A program made the position numbers and the translations under genes. From Mycolicibacterium litorale (lineage in GTDB: Bacteria; Actinomycetota; Actinomycetes; Mycobacteriales; Mycobacteriaceae), in assembly GCA_002007745.1 (NCBI GenBank), contig CP019882.1:4588001-4652000 (forward strand): 64,000 nt of DNA. Reading direction: 5' to 3'. Under the pieces are notes generated by a model, which was not told the DNA's origin, did not search any database, and saw nothing but the letters and a program-made list of their open reading frames with translations. Each line of letters begins with the position of its first letter. Within the stretch, counting starts at the first letter, position 1. Positions 28,675-38,085 of the stretch are shown piece after piece.

Positions 28675-29316
28675 TCACCAGCCGTCCCAGTGGGTGAGCT
28701 GCTCGGCGGGCAGCCGATGGGCCGGCTTGAAGTTGGTGCCCTTGGTGTAGGCGATCGGGAACAGCCCGCCCTGGGCGTAGTGCTGGAAGGGGATGCCCAG
28801 CAGTTCGGCGGCCTGCTTCTCACCCTCGCCGATCAGGTGCAACGTGGTCCAGGCCGAGCCCAGTCCGCGCGAGCGCAGGGCGAGCATGAAGCTCCACACC
28901 GCGGGCAGCAGCGAACCCCAGTACGAGGCCTGCATGCCGGCATCGGCGCCTTCCGGGCGACCCTCCAGGCACGGGATCATCAACACCGGGGCCTTCTCCA
29001 TGTTCTCGTTGAGGTAGGCCGCCGAACTCCGCACCGCTTCCTGCTGCTGGTCGCGGATGTCACCGCGCACCGGGCTGGGCAGGTTCAGGTACGGGGTGGC
29101 GTTGGCGCGGTAGATGTCGGCCAGCGCCTTCTTCTTGTCGGGGTCCTCGACGAACACCCACTGCCAGCCCTGAGCATTGGATCCGGTGGGCGCCTGCAGC
29201 GCCAGGTCCAGACACTCCATCAGCACCTCGCGGGGCACCGGCCGGTCGAAGTCGAGCCGCTTGCGCACCGACCGGGTCGAGATCAGAAGTTCATCAACGG
29301 TCAGGTCGAGTGTCAT
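28675..29316 (-). CDS. Nitroreductase family protein (Rv3368c-like)
   Basis: 213-aa FMN-dependent oxidoreductase. Family marks: STRSVRKRLDFDRPVP at the N-terminus, APTGSNAQGWQWVFV for FMN binding, and GLGSAWTTLHLIGEGEKQAAELLGIP. Substrate unknown. It is divergent from a PNPOx-like flavin or deazaflavin protein with a shared promoter (see the promoter entry), suggesting joint regulation. Confidence 0.88.
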   Translation of the reverse strand: MTLDLTVDELLISTRSVRKRLDFDRPVPREVLMECLDLALQAPTGSNAQGWQWVFVEDPDKKKALADIYRANATPYLNLPSPVRGDIRDQQQEAVRSSAAYLNENMEKAPVLMIPCLEGRPEGADAGMQASYWGSLLPAVWSFMLALRSRGLGSAWTTLHLIGEGEKQAAELLGIPFQHYAQGGLFPIAYTKGTNFKPAHRLPAEQLTHWDGW

Positions 29317-29339
29317 GGGATGAGACTACATTCGGGCTC
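29317..29339. promoter_or_regulatory. Bidirectional leaderless promoter with overlapping -10 elements
   Basis: Only 23 bp separate the two divergent start codons. TAGTCT on the minus strand (plus 29323-29328) lies 6 nt before the nitroreductase ATG. TACATT on the plus strand (29327-29332) lies 7 nt before ATG 29340. The two hexamers share the TA at 29327-29328, so both polymerases would melt the same bases. No ribosome-binding sites fit in the gap. Confidence 0.65.
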
Positions 29340-29750
29340 ATGGCAACTGAACTGACTCCAGAGGTGGTCGATCGGCTCACCGGCGACGCCTACGGCTGGC
29401 TGACCACGGTGGCCAAGTCCGGCCAGCCCGTACCGAAATTGGTGTGGTTCTTCTTCGACGGCACCGACCTCATCGTCTATACCGAGCCGAGCTCGGCCAA
29501 GGTTCGCCACATCAAAGCCCATCCGCGGGTGAGCCTGAATCTCGATTCCGACGGCAACGGCGGCGGCATCATCGTCGTCGGTGGCACCGCCGCCGTCGAC
29601 TCCGAGGATGCCGATCCCCGCGACGACTCCCCCTACTGGGCGAAATACGGTGCGCTGTCGGATCAATTCGGCCTCACCGAGTCGATGGGCGGCTACCACC
29701 TCAGGCTGCGGATCAGCATCGACAAGGTGTGGACGACACCGACGGAGTAG
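29340..29750 (+). CDS. PNPOx-like split-barrel flavin/F420 protein (Rv3369-like)
   Basis: 136 aa. Split beta-barrel of the pyridoxamine-5'-phosphate-oxidase superfamily: YGWLTTVAKSGQPVPKLVWFFFDG, LIVYTEPSSAKVRHIKAHPRVSLNLDSD, GGTAAV. In mycobacteria many such proteins use F420 or bind heme or biliverdin; this one cannot be assigned further. ATG 29340 is set by the leaderless -10. Confidence 0.82.
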   Translation: MATELTPEVVDRLTGDAYGWLTTVAKSGQPVPKLVWFFFDGTDLIVYTEPSSAKVRHIKAHPRVSLNLDSDGNGGGIIVVGGTAAVDSEDADPRDDSPYWAKYGALSDQFGLTESMGGYHLRLRISIDKVWTTPTE

Positions 29751-29771
29751 TGCTCGTCAGCGGTTCTCGCT

Positions 29772-29919
29772 CAGCGGCTTGAGCCGGATTCTTCCGCTTC
29801 GCTTCGCTCAGCGGCTTGAGCCGGATTCTTCCGCTTCGCTTCGCTCAGCGGCTTGAGCCGGATTCTTCCGCTTCGCTTCGCTCAGCGGCTTGAGCCGGAT
29901 TCTTCCGCTTCGCTTCGCT
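29772..29919. repeat. 37-bp tandem repeat, four perfect copies
   Basis: Four identical 37-bp units begin at 29772, 29809, 29846 and 29883, each starting CAGCGGCTTGAGCCGGATTC; a fifth begins as CAGCGG at 29920. Each contains the palindrome CGGCT-TG-AGCCG and the direct repeat CGCTTCGCTTCGCT. The array abuts the dnaE2 stop codon (29919-29921). Perfect identity points to recent amplification. Confidence 0.92.
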
Positions 29920-32900
29920 CAGCGGAAATCCCGGGAGCGCGAACCCACCTTCAAGCTGATGTGACCCATCCGTTCGGCCACCACGGTGACCGCCCCGGTG
30001 GCGTTCTGCACCTGGCCGCGGATCAGCATGGCCACCGCGGTCTGCGCCAGTTTGCGATGACGGTTCCACACTCCCGGTGTGCACAGCACGTTCACCATGC
30101 CGGTCTCGTCCTCGATGTTCATGAACGTCACCCCTTGCGCGGTGGCCGGCCGCTGCCGGTGCGTCACTGCCCCGGCGATCAGCACCCGGCTGCCGTCGGG
30201 CACCTCCAAGAGCCGATCGGCCGGGATCACGCCCAGCGCGTCGAGGTCGGCGCGCAGGAACTGGGTCGGGTAACTGTCCGGCGAGATGCCGGTGGCCCAC
30301 ACATCGGCGGCGGCCAACTCCACCTCGGTCATGCCGGGCAGCGTCGGCACATTGGACGACGCCCCCACCCCGGGCAACCGGTCCGGCCGCTGGGTGGCCG
30401 CCGCCCCGGCCGCCCACAGCCCCTCGCGACGGGTGATGGAAAAACAGCCCAGCGCCCCCGCAGTGGCCAGCGCCTCAGTCTGCGGCACCGAAAGCTGCAC
30501 GCGCCCAGTCAAATCCATCAATGACTCGTACGGTCCACCCGCGTCGCGCTCGTCGACGATGCGCTGGGCCAGATCGTCGCCGATGTGGCGCACCGCGCCC
30601 AGCCCCAGCCGTACGTCGAGTCCGGAGTTCTCCAGTGTCGGGTGCGCCAGGCTGGCATTAATATCCGGGCATCGGACAATAACCCCGTGCCGGCGCGCAT
30701 CGGCGACCAACGACTGTGGCGAGTAGAAGCCCATCGGCTGGGCCCGCAACAGTGCGGCACAGAAAGCCGCCGGGTGGTGCAGCTTGAACCAGGACGAGTA
30801 GTACACCAGCGAGGCGAAGCTCAGCGAATGGCTCTCCGGGAAACCGAAATTGGCGAACGCCTCCAGTTTCTCGTAGATCCGGTCGGCCACCTCGCCGGTG
30901 ATACCGTGCCGCCCCGCCATCCCGGCGTAGAACCGGTCACGCAACCGGCGCATCTTCTCGGTCGACCGCTTGGATCCCATGGCCCGGCGCAGCTGGTCGG
31001 CCTCGGCTGCCGAGAAACCCGCGCAGTCCACCGCCAGCTGCATGAGTTGCTCCTGGAACAGCGGCACCCCCAGCGTCTTTCGCAGTGCGGGTTCCATCGA
31101 CGGATGGTCGTAGACCACCGGCTCGAGTCCGTTGCGGCGCTTGATGTAGGGATGCACCGAACCGCCCTGGATGGGCCCGGGGCGAATCAGGGCCACCTCC
31201 ACCACCAGGTCGTAGAACACCCGCGGCTTCAACCGCGGCAGGGTGGCCATCTGAGCCCGGGACTCCACCTGGAACACCCCGACCGAATCGGCCTTCTGCA
31301 GCATCTCGTACACCGCCGGTTCGGCCAGGTCGAGGCGGGCCAGGTCGACCTCGATGCCCTTGTGTTCGGCCACCAGGTCGATGCAGTAGTGCAACGCCGA
31401 GAGCATGCCGAGGCCGAGCATGTCGAACTTGACCAAACCGATTGCCGCACAGTCATCTTTGTCCCACTGCAGTACGCTGCGATTTTCCATCCGGGCCCAT
31501 TCCACCGGGCAGACGTCGGCGATCGGGCGGTCACAGATGACCATGCCACCGGAGTGGATGCCCATGTGTCGCGGCAGGTTCTTGATCTGCAGCGCCAGAT
31601 CGATCACCGGCTCCGGGATGCCCTCCACATCAGGTGAATCGGACAGTCCGTTCCATCGGCTGATCTGCTTGCTCCAGGCGTCCTGTTGCCCCTGGGAGAA
31701 GCCGAGGGCGCGAGCCATGTCGCGCACCGAGCTCCGTCCCCGGTAGGTGATGACGTTGGCGACCTGGGCGGCGTAGTCCCGTCCGTACCGTGCGTAGACG
31801 TACTGGATGGCCTTTTCCCGAAGATCGGATTCGATGTCGATGTCGATGTCGGGTGGTCCGTCCCGGGCCGGGGACAGAAATCGTTCGAAGAGCAGCTCGT
31901 TGGCTACCGGATCGACAGCGGTCACCCCGAGGGCGTAGCACACCGCGGAGTTGGCCGCCGATCCGCGCCCCTGACACAGGATGTCGTTCTCCCGGCAGAA
32001 CCGGGTGATGTCATGCACCACCAGGAAATAGCCTGGGAATTTCAGGGCGGTGATGATGTCGAGCTCGCGCTCGATCTGGGCGTAGGCCTCCGGCGCGGAC
32101 GGGCGCGGCCCGTAGCGTTTGGCGGCGCCGACCATGACCAGCTCGCGCAACCAGCTGTCCTCGGTGTGCCCGTCGGGCACGTCGAAAGGGGGTAGCTGCG
32201 GGGCGATCAGGGCCAGTCCGAAAGCACACTGCTCACCGAGATCGGCTGCGGCGGTGACGGCTTCAGGGTGCTGACCGAACAACCGGGCCATCTCGTCACC
32301 GGATCGCAGATGCGAGCCCCCCACCGGGGCAAGCCAACCGGCGGCCTCATCCAGGGACTGACGGGCCCGAATCGCCCCCATCGCCATGGCCAGCCGGGCC
32401 CGACCCGGCTCGGCGAAATGTGCGGCGGTGGTGGCGACGACACCCACCCCGAATCGCGGGGCGAGGGCGGCCAGCGCGGCATTGCGCTCGTCATCGAGCG
32501 GATCACCATGGTGGGTGAGTTCGATACTGACCCGGTCGCGCCCGAACCGGTCCACCAGATCGGCCAGAGCCCGCGCCGCCGCCTGCGGCCCTCCTTCGGA
32601 AAAGGCTTGCCGGACATGACCTTTGCGACAACCGGTGAGGATGTGCCAGTGCCCGCCCGCCGCTTCGGTCAAGGCGTCGTAGTCGTAGTGCGGCTTACCC
32701 TTCTCGCCGCCGGCCAGGTGGGCGGCAGACAACTGTCGAGACAGCCTGCGGTAACCCTCCGGGCCGCGGGCCAGCACCAGCAGATGCGGACCGGGCGGGT
32801 CGGGCAGCTCGGTGCGCGCGGTGTTGCTCAGCGACAGCTCGGCGCCGAACACGGTGGGCATGTCGAGTTCGGCGGCCGCCTCCGCGAAGCGCACCACACC

Positions 32901-33241
32901 GTAGAGACCGTCGTGATCGGTCAGCGCGATCGCGCGCAGGTCCAGCCGCGCGGCCTCCTCGACGAGCTCTTCGGGGTGCTGGCCCCGTCGAGAAAGCTGT
33001 AGGCCGAATGCGCGTGCAGCTCGGCGTAGGGCACGCTCGAGCGCAACGGCCGGTCACCGGCCGGTTCGTAGGGTTCGCGGCGACGCGACCAGGCCGGACT
33101 GTCCCCACCGTCGGCGTGCGGCTCTCCCAGGCCATGATGTCGCCGGCCGGGCGGCTCCAGCGACAGACCGGACCGGCGCGGCTTGCCGTTGAGCACGCGC
33201 TCCATCTCGCCCCAGCTCGGCGGTCCGTTGAACCAGCTCAC
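29919..33241 (-). pseudogene. dnaE2: Error-prone DNA polymerase III alpha subunit DnaE2, frameshifted as read
   Basis: Damage-inducible C-family polymerase that performs mutagenic bypass with ImuA'/ImuB (Rv3370c orthologue). GTG 33241 opens the frame (MSWFNGPPSWGEMERVL) into the PHP domain, PYAELHAHSAYSFLDGAS. The frame breaks at CCCC on the coding strand (plus 32973-32976). One more C restores TPEELVEEAARLDLRA and joins the 992-residue remainder, giving about 1107 aa. The palm catalytic motif PDIDIDIE is intact and the OB domain follows. TAAGCT (plus 33249-33254) lies 7 nt before the GTG; a LexA box is just upstream. Confidence 0.92.
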
Positions 33242-33255
33242 TGTCGCCAGCTTAA

Positions 33256-33271
33256 TCGAACATGTGTTCTA
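33256..33271 (-). promoter_or_regulatory. LexA (SOS) box of dnaE2
   Basis: TCGAACATGTGTTCTA fits the mycobacterial SOS box TCGAAC-N4-GTTCGA with one mismatched position in the right arm. It sits directly upstream of the dnaE2 -10 (plus 33249-33254), where bound LexA would block polymerase. Confidence 0.85.
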
Positions 33272-33337
33272 CCGGGAGACCGGCCGGGAACAAAGCGACG
33301 AAGATGGGAGTCGCAATGACGTCTGCCCTTCTCAAGC

Positions 33338-33369
33338 TATAGCGCACCGGGGGGCTTGCGGCAAGACCC
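33338..33369 (+). promoter_or_regulatory. Rifamycin-associated element and promoter of helR
   Basis: GGGGCTTGCGGCAAGACCC (33351-33369) matches the 19-bp rifamycin-associated element, an interrupted inverted repeat (CTTG-CGG-CAAG) found before rifamycin-resistance genes in actinobacteria. It differs from the remembered consensus at one base (A for G in the last GGCCC). A TATAGC -10 lies at 33338-33343 with ATGACG 16 bp further up as a weak -35, so the element falls at or just after the start of transcription. Confidence 0.85.
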
Positions 33370-33425
33370 GGTTGGTGGCGCAAACTCGCTGATCGGACCG
33401 AAGAAGACGAGTGGAAATGAGGGGC

Positions 33426-35624
33426 ATGACCAACGACGCGCACGACCACGAACTGGCGTCCGAGCGCGAATATCTCGCCGATCTCTACGACCGGCTCGAT
33501 GCCAAGCGCGCGCGGGTCAAAGCCCAGTACCGCGCCGCACTCGGTGGCCCGATCGACGTCCAGGACGGCGGAACCCTGGTGGCCAGGGACGCCGAGGTGC
33601 GTGCGCTGGCGCAATCCGCGGCACGATTGGACGTCGCCGATCAGGGGCTGTGCTTCGGGCGGCTGGACGCCCTTTCGGGCGAACGGCTCTACGTCGGCCG
33701 CCTCGGCCTCTTCGATGAGCACAACGACCACGAGCCGCTGCTGATCGACTGGCGGGCACCGGCGGCCCGCGCGTTCTACGTCGCCACCGGCGCCAGGCCG
33801 GAGGGGATGCGTCGGCGCCGCCAGTTCCACTCGCTGGGGCGCCGACTCATCGATTTCACCGACGAGGTGTTTGGCCGCCCCGACCCCGACTCCGGTGACG
33901 CCAGCCCGCTCAACAGCGACGCGGCTCTGCTGGCAGCGGTCAACGCCCCCCGCGGCGGCGGCATGCGCGACATCGTGGCCACCATTCAGGCCGAGCAGGA
34001 CGAGATCATCCGGCTCGATCACCCGGGCGTGCTGGTGATCGAGGGCGGGCCCGGCACCGGAAAGACCGTGGTGGCCCTGCACCGGGTCGCCTACCTGCTC
34101 TACACGCAACGCCAGCGGATCGAACGGCACGGGGTGCTCGTCGTCGGACCCAACCAGGCGTTCATGAACCACATCGGCCGTGTGCTGCCCTCACTGGGCG
34201 AGTCAGAGGTGGTGTTCATGACGGTCGGCGACCTGCTTCCCGGACTGAACGTCACGGCCGAAGATTCCCCAGAAGTGGCCCACATCAAGGGATCCCGCGC
34301 GATGCTCGACGTGCTGGCGGCGGCGATCGCGGACCGCCAACGGGTGCCCGAGCACCCGTTGGAGATCCCACTGGGCGATGTCACGATGCAGATCGCCGCC
34401 GACACCGCTGCGTGGGCCATCGACGAGGCGCGTGCGAGCGGACTGCCGCACAATGCGGCTCGCGCGGTGTTCCGGGACATCGTCACCTACGTACTGACCG
34501 AGCGCGGAATCGCCCGAATCGGCCGCGGTTGGCTGACCCGCGACAATCGCGATGCCTGGGAGAAGGTGCGGGCGGACCTGCTCACCGACCTGGAAGACAA
34601 CGAGCGGTTCCTGGCGGCCCTGGATCAACTCTGGCCGGTCCTCGAGCCGCAAGATCTGCTGGCCGAGTTGTACACCTCGCCCGAGCGGTTACGCGCCGCC
34701 GGCGCCGACCCGAGCTTGTGGCGGGAAGTCGGTACAGCCTGGACGATCTCGGATGTGCCGTTGCTCGACGAATTGGTCGACCTGCTGGGCCGCGACAAGC
34801 AGGCAGACGCTGCCGCCGAACAAGCGCGCAGAGACGAAACAGTCTATGCCGCAGGTGTTTTAGAGAATATGGTTGCGCACGAGGATCTGATGGACGACGA
34901 GGACCGTCTGCTCGCGCAGGACTTGATCGATGCCGAGGAACTCGCCGAGCGCTTCACCGAACGCGACTACCGGGATCTGGCCGAACGCGCCGCCGCCGAC
35001 CGGGACTGGACCTACCGTCACGTCGTGGTCGACGAGGCCCAGGAGCTCTCGGAGATGGACTGGCGGGTGCTGATGCGGCGCTGCCCGAGCCGGTCGTTCA
35101 CGGTGGTCGGCGACCTCGCACAGCGCCGGTCGATGGCGGGGGCGACCTCCTGGGCCGAGATGCTGGAGCCGTATGTGCCCGGCCGCTGGGTCTACCGGTC
35201 GCTGTCGGTGAACTACCGCACCCCGGCCGAGATCATGGCCGTCGCCGCCGCCGTGCTGGCCGAGTTCGCTCCCGACGTCCGCCCCCCGGAGTCGGTGCGC
35301 GCCTGCGGTGTCCAGCCGTGGTCACGCCGGGTCGCCGCCGGGGACCTGCCCGCCGCCATCGAGGAGTTCGTCGCGGCGGAGGCGGGACGCGAGGGCACCA
35401 GCGTGGTGATCGGGCCGCCGGACATTGCCGGCGTCGTCGCGCCGTCGGAGACCAAGGGCCTCGAGTTCGACGCGGTGCTGGTGGTGGAGCCGGACCGCAT
35501 CCTCGCCGACGGCCCGCGCGGGGCGGCCGAGCTCTACGTGGCCCTCACCCGCGCCACCCAGCGGTTGGGGGTGTTGCATCAGCATCCGCTGCCCGCCGCG
35601 CTGTCCGGGCTTGCGGCGCGATGA
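33426..35624 (+). CDS. helR: HelR, HelD-like helicase of RNA polymerase (rifamycin tolerance)
   Basis: UvrD/Rep-type ATPase of the HelD family, 732 aa. Family members remove RNA polymerase from DNA, and HelR displaces rifamycins from it. N-terminal coiled coil (EREYLADLYDRLDAKRARVKAQY), Walker A EGGPGTGKTVVALHR, Walker B VVVDEAQELSEMDW, motif GDLAQRRSMAGATSW, motif IV-V NYRTPAEI, and ETKGLEFDAVLVVEP with ALTRATQRL at the end. The rifamycin-associated element upstream supports HelR over other HelD proteins. In-frame starts also lie at 33411 and 33417. Confidence 0.88.
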   Translation: MTNDAHDHELASEREYLADLYDRLDAKRARVKAQYRAALGGPIDVQDGGTLVARDAEVRALAQSAARLDVADQGLCFGRLDALSGERLYVGRLGLFDEHNDHEPLLIDWRAPAARAFYVATGARPEGMRRRRQFHSLGRRLIDFTDEVFGRPDPDSGDASPLNSDAALLAAVNAPRGGGMRDIVATIQAEQDEIIRLDHPGVLVIEGGPGTGKTVVALHRVAYLLYTQRQRIERHGVLVVGPNQAFMNHIGRVLPSLGESEVVFMTVGDLLPGLNVTAEDSPEVAHIKGSRAMLDVLAAAIADRQRVPEHPLEIPLGDVTMQIAADTAAWAIDEARASGLPHNAARAVFRDIVTYVLTERGIARIGRGWLTRDNRDAWEKVRADLLTDLEDNERFLAALDQLWPVLEPQDLLAELYTSPERLRAAGADPSLWREVGTAWTISDVPLLDELVDLLGRDKQADAAAEQARRDETVYAAGVLENMVAHEDLMDDEDRLLAQDLIDAEELAERFTERDYRDLAERAAADRDWTYRHVVVDEAQELSEMDWRVLMRRCPSRSFTVVGDLAQRRSMAGATSWAEMLEPYVPGRWVYRSLSVNYRTPAEIMAVAAAVLAEFAPDVRPPESVRACGVQPWSRRVAAGDLPAAIEEFVAAEAGREGTSVVIGPPDIAGVVAPSETKGLEFDAVLVVEPDRILADGPRGAAELYVALTRATQRLGVLHQHPLPAALSGLAAR

Positions 35625-35692
35625 GTTCCGGGCGTCCGGGCAGTCAACATCCCTGAGAACCCCCGACTGCATCACCGACGGAAGGAGCCCGG

Positions 35693-36388
35693 ATGTCCGC
35701 CTTGCCACCCGTGGTCGACCAGCAGACCTGGCGCACCGCACTCGACGACCTGCGCACGCGGGAGAAAGCCGCCACCCGTGAACTCGACGCCATCGCCGCC
35801 CAGCGGCGCAGGCTGCCGATGGTGCGGATGCCCGACTACACCCTGATCGGGCCGCAGGGGCCGGTCCGGCTGGCCGACGTGTTCGAGGGACGCAACCAGC
35901 TGATCGTCTACAACCACATGTGGACCGACGGCGAGCAATGGCAGTGTCCCGGCTGCACCGGATTCACCTCGCAGTTCACCCGGCTGGAATTCCTGGACCA
36001 CTACGACGCGCGGTTCGTCATCGTCACCAACGGGCCCATCGAGGAAGCCTTGGCCTACAAGGCGAAGGTCGGCAACAAGATGGACTGGTATTCGTCGTCG
36101 CAGAGCTCGTTCGGCGCCGACGTCGATGCCGCCCCCGGCGACGGATTCGCGGTGAACGTCTTCTTGCGGGACGGCGACGGGCAGGTGTACCGGACATGGC
36201 ACACCAATGGCCGTGGCACCGAACAACTTAGCCACTCATTCGCCCTCATCGACGTGCTTCCATGGGGTCGCCAGGAAGAATGGCAGGACTCCCCGGACGG
36301 CTGGCCGCAGCATCCGACGTATTCCGGTTGGGCCGACTCGCCCGAGATCGCACGGCGCTACGGCGAAGGTCCTACGCTGCACACGTGA
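35693..36388 (+). CDS. DUF899 thioredoxin-like protein
   Basis: 231 aa. The DUF899 family has a thioredoxin-like fold; here the characteristic HMWTDGEQWQCPGCTGF holds two Cys in CPGC, and DRFVIVT-type and YSSSQSSFGADVDA segments follow. Function unknown; a redox or dehalogenase-like role has been suggested for the family. ATG 35693 has a strong GGAAGGAG site. Its stop overlaps the next start (GTGA). Confidence 0.83.
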   Translation: MSALPPVVDQQTWRTALDDLRTREKAATRELDAIAAQRRRLPMVRMPDYTLIGPQGPVRLADVFEGRNQLIVYNHMWTDGEQWQCPGCTGFTSQFTRLEFLDHYDARFVIVTNGPIEEALAYKAKVGNKMDWYSSSQSSFGADVDAAPGDGFAVNVFLRDGDGQVYRTWHTNGRGTEQLSHSFALIDVLPWGRQEEWQDSPDGWPQHPTYSGWADSPEIARRYGEGPTLHT

Positions 36389-37110
36389 GCACACCTGGCG
36401 ACCTGCCGACCCATCCCGCCGAACCACACCACGGGGCTATCGGCAGCAAACTGAACTGGCTGCGAGCCGGCGTGCTCGGCGCCAACGACGGGATCGTGTC
36501 GACGGCGGGCATCGTCGTCGGCGTGGCCGCGGCGACCGCCGAACGGGGGCCGATCTTCACGGCCGGTATCGCCGCCCTGGCCGCCGGCGCACTGTCGATG
36601 GCCGTCGGCGAGTACGTCTCGGTGAGCACCCAGCGCGACACCGAGAAGGCCATGCTCAGCAAGGAGCGCCGCGAGCTGGACACCCAGCCGGCGGAGGAAC
36701 TCGAAGAGCTCGCGGCGCTCTACGAGGCCAAGGGGCTGTCCCCCGCGACAGCACGCACCGTCGCCGAGGAGCTCACCGACCACGACGCGTTCGCCGCGCA
36801 CGTGGACATCGAACTGCGCATCGACCCCGAGGAACTGACCAACCCGTGGCAGGCCGCATTCTCGTCGGCTGTCGCGTTCACCGTCGGAGCGGTGCTGCCG
36901 CTGCTGGCCATCCTGCTGCCGCCGCCGTCGATGCGGGTGCCGGTCACGTTCGTCGCCGTGCTGCTCGCACTGGCGGTCACCGGGTGGATCAGTGCGCGCC
37001 TCGGCGGAGCCGGCCCGCGCCGGGCGATCTACCGGGTGGTCATCGGCGGTGCACTGGCCATGGCCGTCACCTTCGGTATCGGCCACCTCGTCGGCGGCGT
37101 TGTCGGTTAA
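36385..37110 (+). CDS. VIT1/CCC1-family divalent metal transporter
   Basis: 241-aa membrane protein (DUF125). RAGVLGANDGIVSTAGIVVGVAAA and the cytosolic metal-binding helices (RDTEKAMLSKERRELDTQPAEE) are typical of iron/manganese transporters of the vacuolar iron transporter class. Five membrane helices are predicted. GTG 36385 overlaps the DUF899 stop; TACGCT (36373-36378), 6 nt upstream, also suits a leaderless transcript. Confidence 0.87.
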   Translation: MSTPGDLPTHPAEPHHGAIGSKLNWLRAGVLGANDGIVSTAGIVVGVAAATAERGPIFTAGIAALAAGALSMAVGEYVSVSTQRDTEKAMLSKERRELDTQPAEELEELAALYEAKGLSPATARTVAEELTDHDAFAAHVDIELRIDPEELTNPWQAAFSSAVAFTVGAVLPLLAILLPPPSMRVPVTFVAVLLALAVTGWISARLGGAGPRRAIYRVVIGGALAMAVTFGIGHLVGGVVG

Positions 37111-37132
37111 CTCAGTGGGTTAGCCCGGTCGG

Positions 37133-37999
37133 CTAGACGTAATCGGCCGAGCCGTCGTCGAGGACGACGCGGGCGCCGGCGCCGTCGGGGCCGCTGGCCT
37201 CGGTGCGGTAGACCGCCCGGCCCGGCTCGGTGCGCCAGATCGACGTCGTCAGTGTCTCGCCCGGAAACACCGGAGCCGAGAACCGCGCCCGCACGGCGGT
37301 GAGCTTCGAGGCGTCGTTGCCGGCGAGTTCGGCCAGCAGGGCCCGCCCGGCGAAGCCATATGTGCATAACCCGTGCAGGATCGGCCGGTCGAAGCCGGCC
37401 ATCTCACGGGCGAACCACGGGTCGCTGTGCAACGGGTTGCGGTCGCCGGAGAGCCGATAGATCAACGCCTGGTCGTCCCGGGTCGGCATGGCGATCCGAG
37501 CGTCGGGTTCCCGGTCGGGGAACTCCGGAGCCGCCGGGCGCTGACCCGGCTCGCCACCGAAGCCACCGGCGCCGCGGATCACCGCGGTGGACAGCGTCTC
37601 GGCGATCAGCTCGCCGCTGGCCGGGTCGGTGCCGCGGCCGCGCATCACGATGATCGCGTTCTTGCCCTCACCCTTGTCCTGGATGTCGACGACCTCGGAA
37701 CTCACCGCCAGCGCACCGGAAGCCGGCAGCGGCGCGTGCAGCCGGATCTCCTGCGAACCGTGCAGCAGCATGCCCCAGTTGAACGAGCCGACCTTGCCGA
37801 CGGCCCCGAAGGCCGGGCAGCAGATGACGGCGAAGGTCGGCAGCACCTGCTGGGGGATGTCGTGGCTGTTGTCGGTGGTGTAGGCCAGGTCGTCGGTGCC
37901 CGCGCCCACGCCGAGCGCGTAGAGCATCGTGTCGCGGTCGGTCCACTGGTAGGGCTGTGGTTCGGTGACCGCTCCGATTGCTGTGGGGTCGATGGCCAT
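37133..37999 (-). CDS. htdY: MaoC-like (R)-hydratase (HtdY-like)
   Basis: 288-aa double-hotdog (R)-specific enoyl/3-hydroxyacyl dehydratase, orthologue of Rv3389c. The C-terminal hotdog holds the hydratase-2 motif YRLSGDRNPLHSDPWFA with catalytic Asp and His, followed by GFDRPILHGLCTYGF. Acts on acyl-CoA in beta-oxidation or lipid synthesis. ATG 37999 gives the family length. Confidence 0.9.
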   Translation of the reverse strand: MAIDPTAIGAVTEPQPYQWTDRDTMLYALGVGAGTDDLAYTTDNSHDIPQQVLPTFAVICCPAFGAVGKVGSFNWGMLLHGSQEIRLHAPLPASGALAVSSEVVDIQDKGEGKNAIIVMRGRGTDPASGELIAETLSTAVIRGAGGFGGEPGQRPAAPEFPDREPDARIAMPTRDDQALIYRLSGDRNPLHSDPWFAREMAGFDRPILHGLCTYGFAGRALLAELAGNDASKLTAVRARFSAPVFPGETLTTSIWRTEPGRAVYRTEASGPDGAGARVVLDDGSADYV

Positions 38000-38085
38000 T
38001 GCCGCACTCCTGGAAGTCGTGGATGGGAATTCCATCGTCGCACTGCGGACAATCTCACCCGCCGCGGCGGTGGACAAGGCACGCT

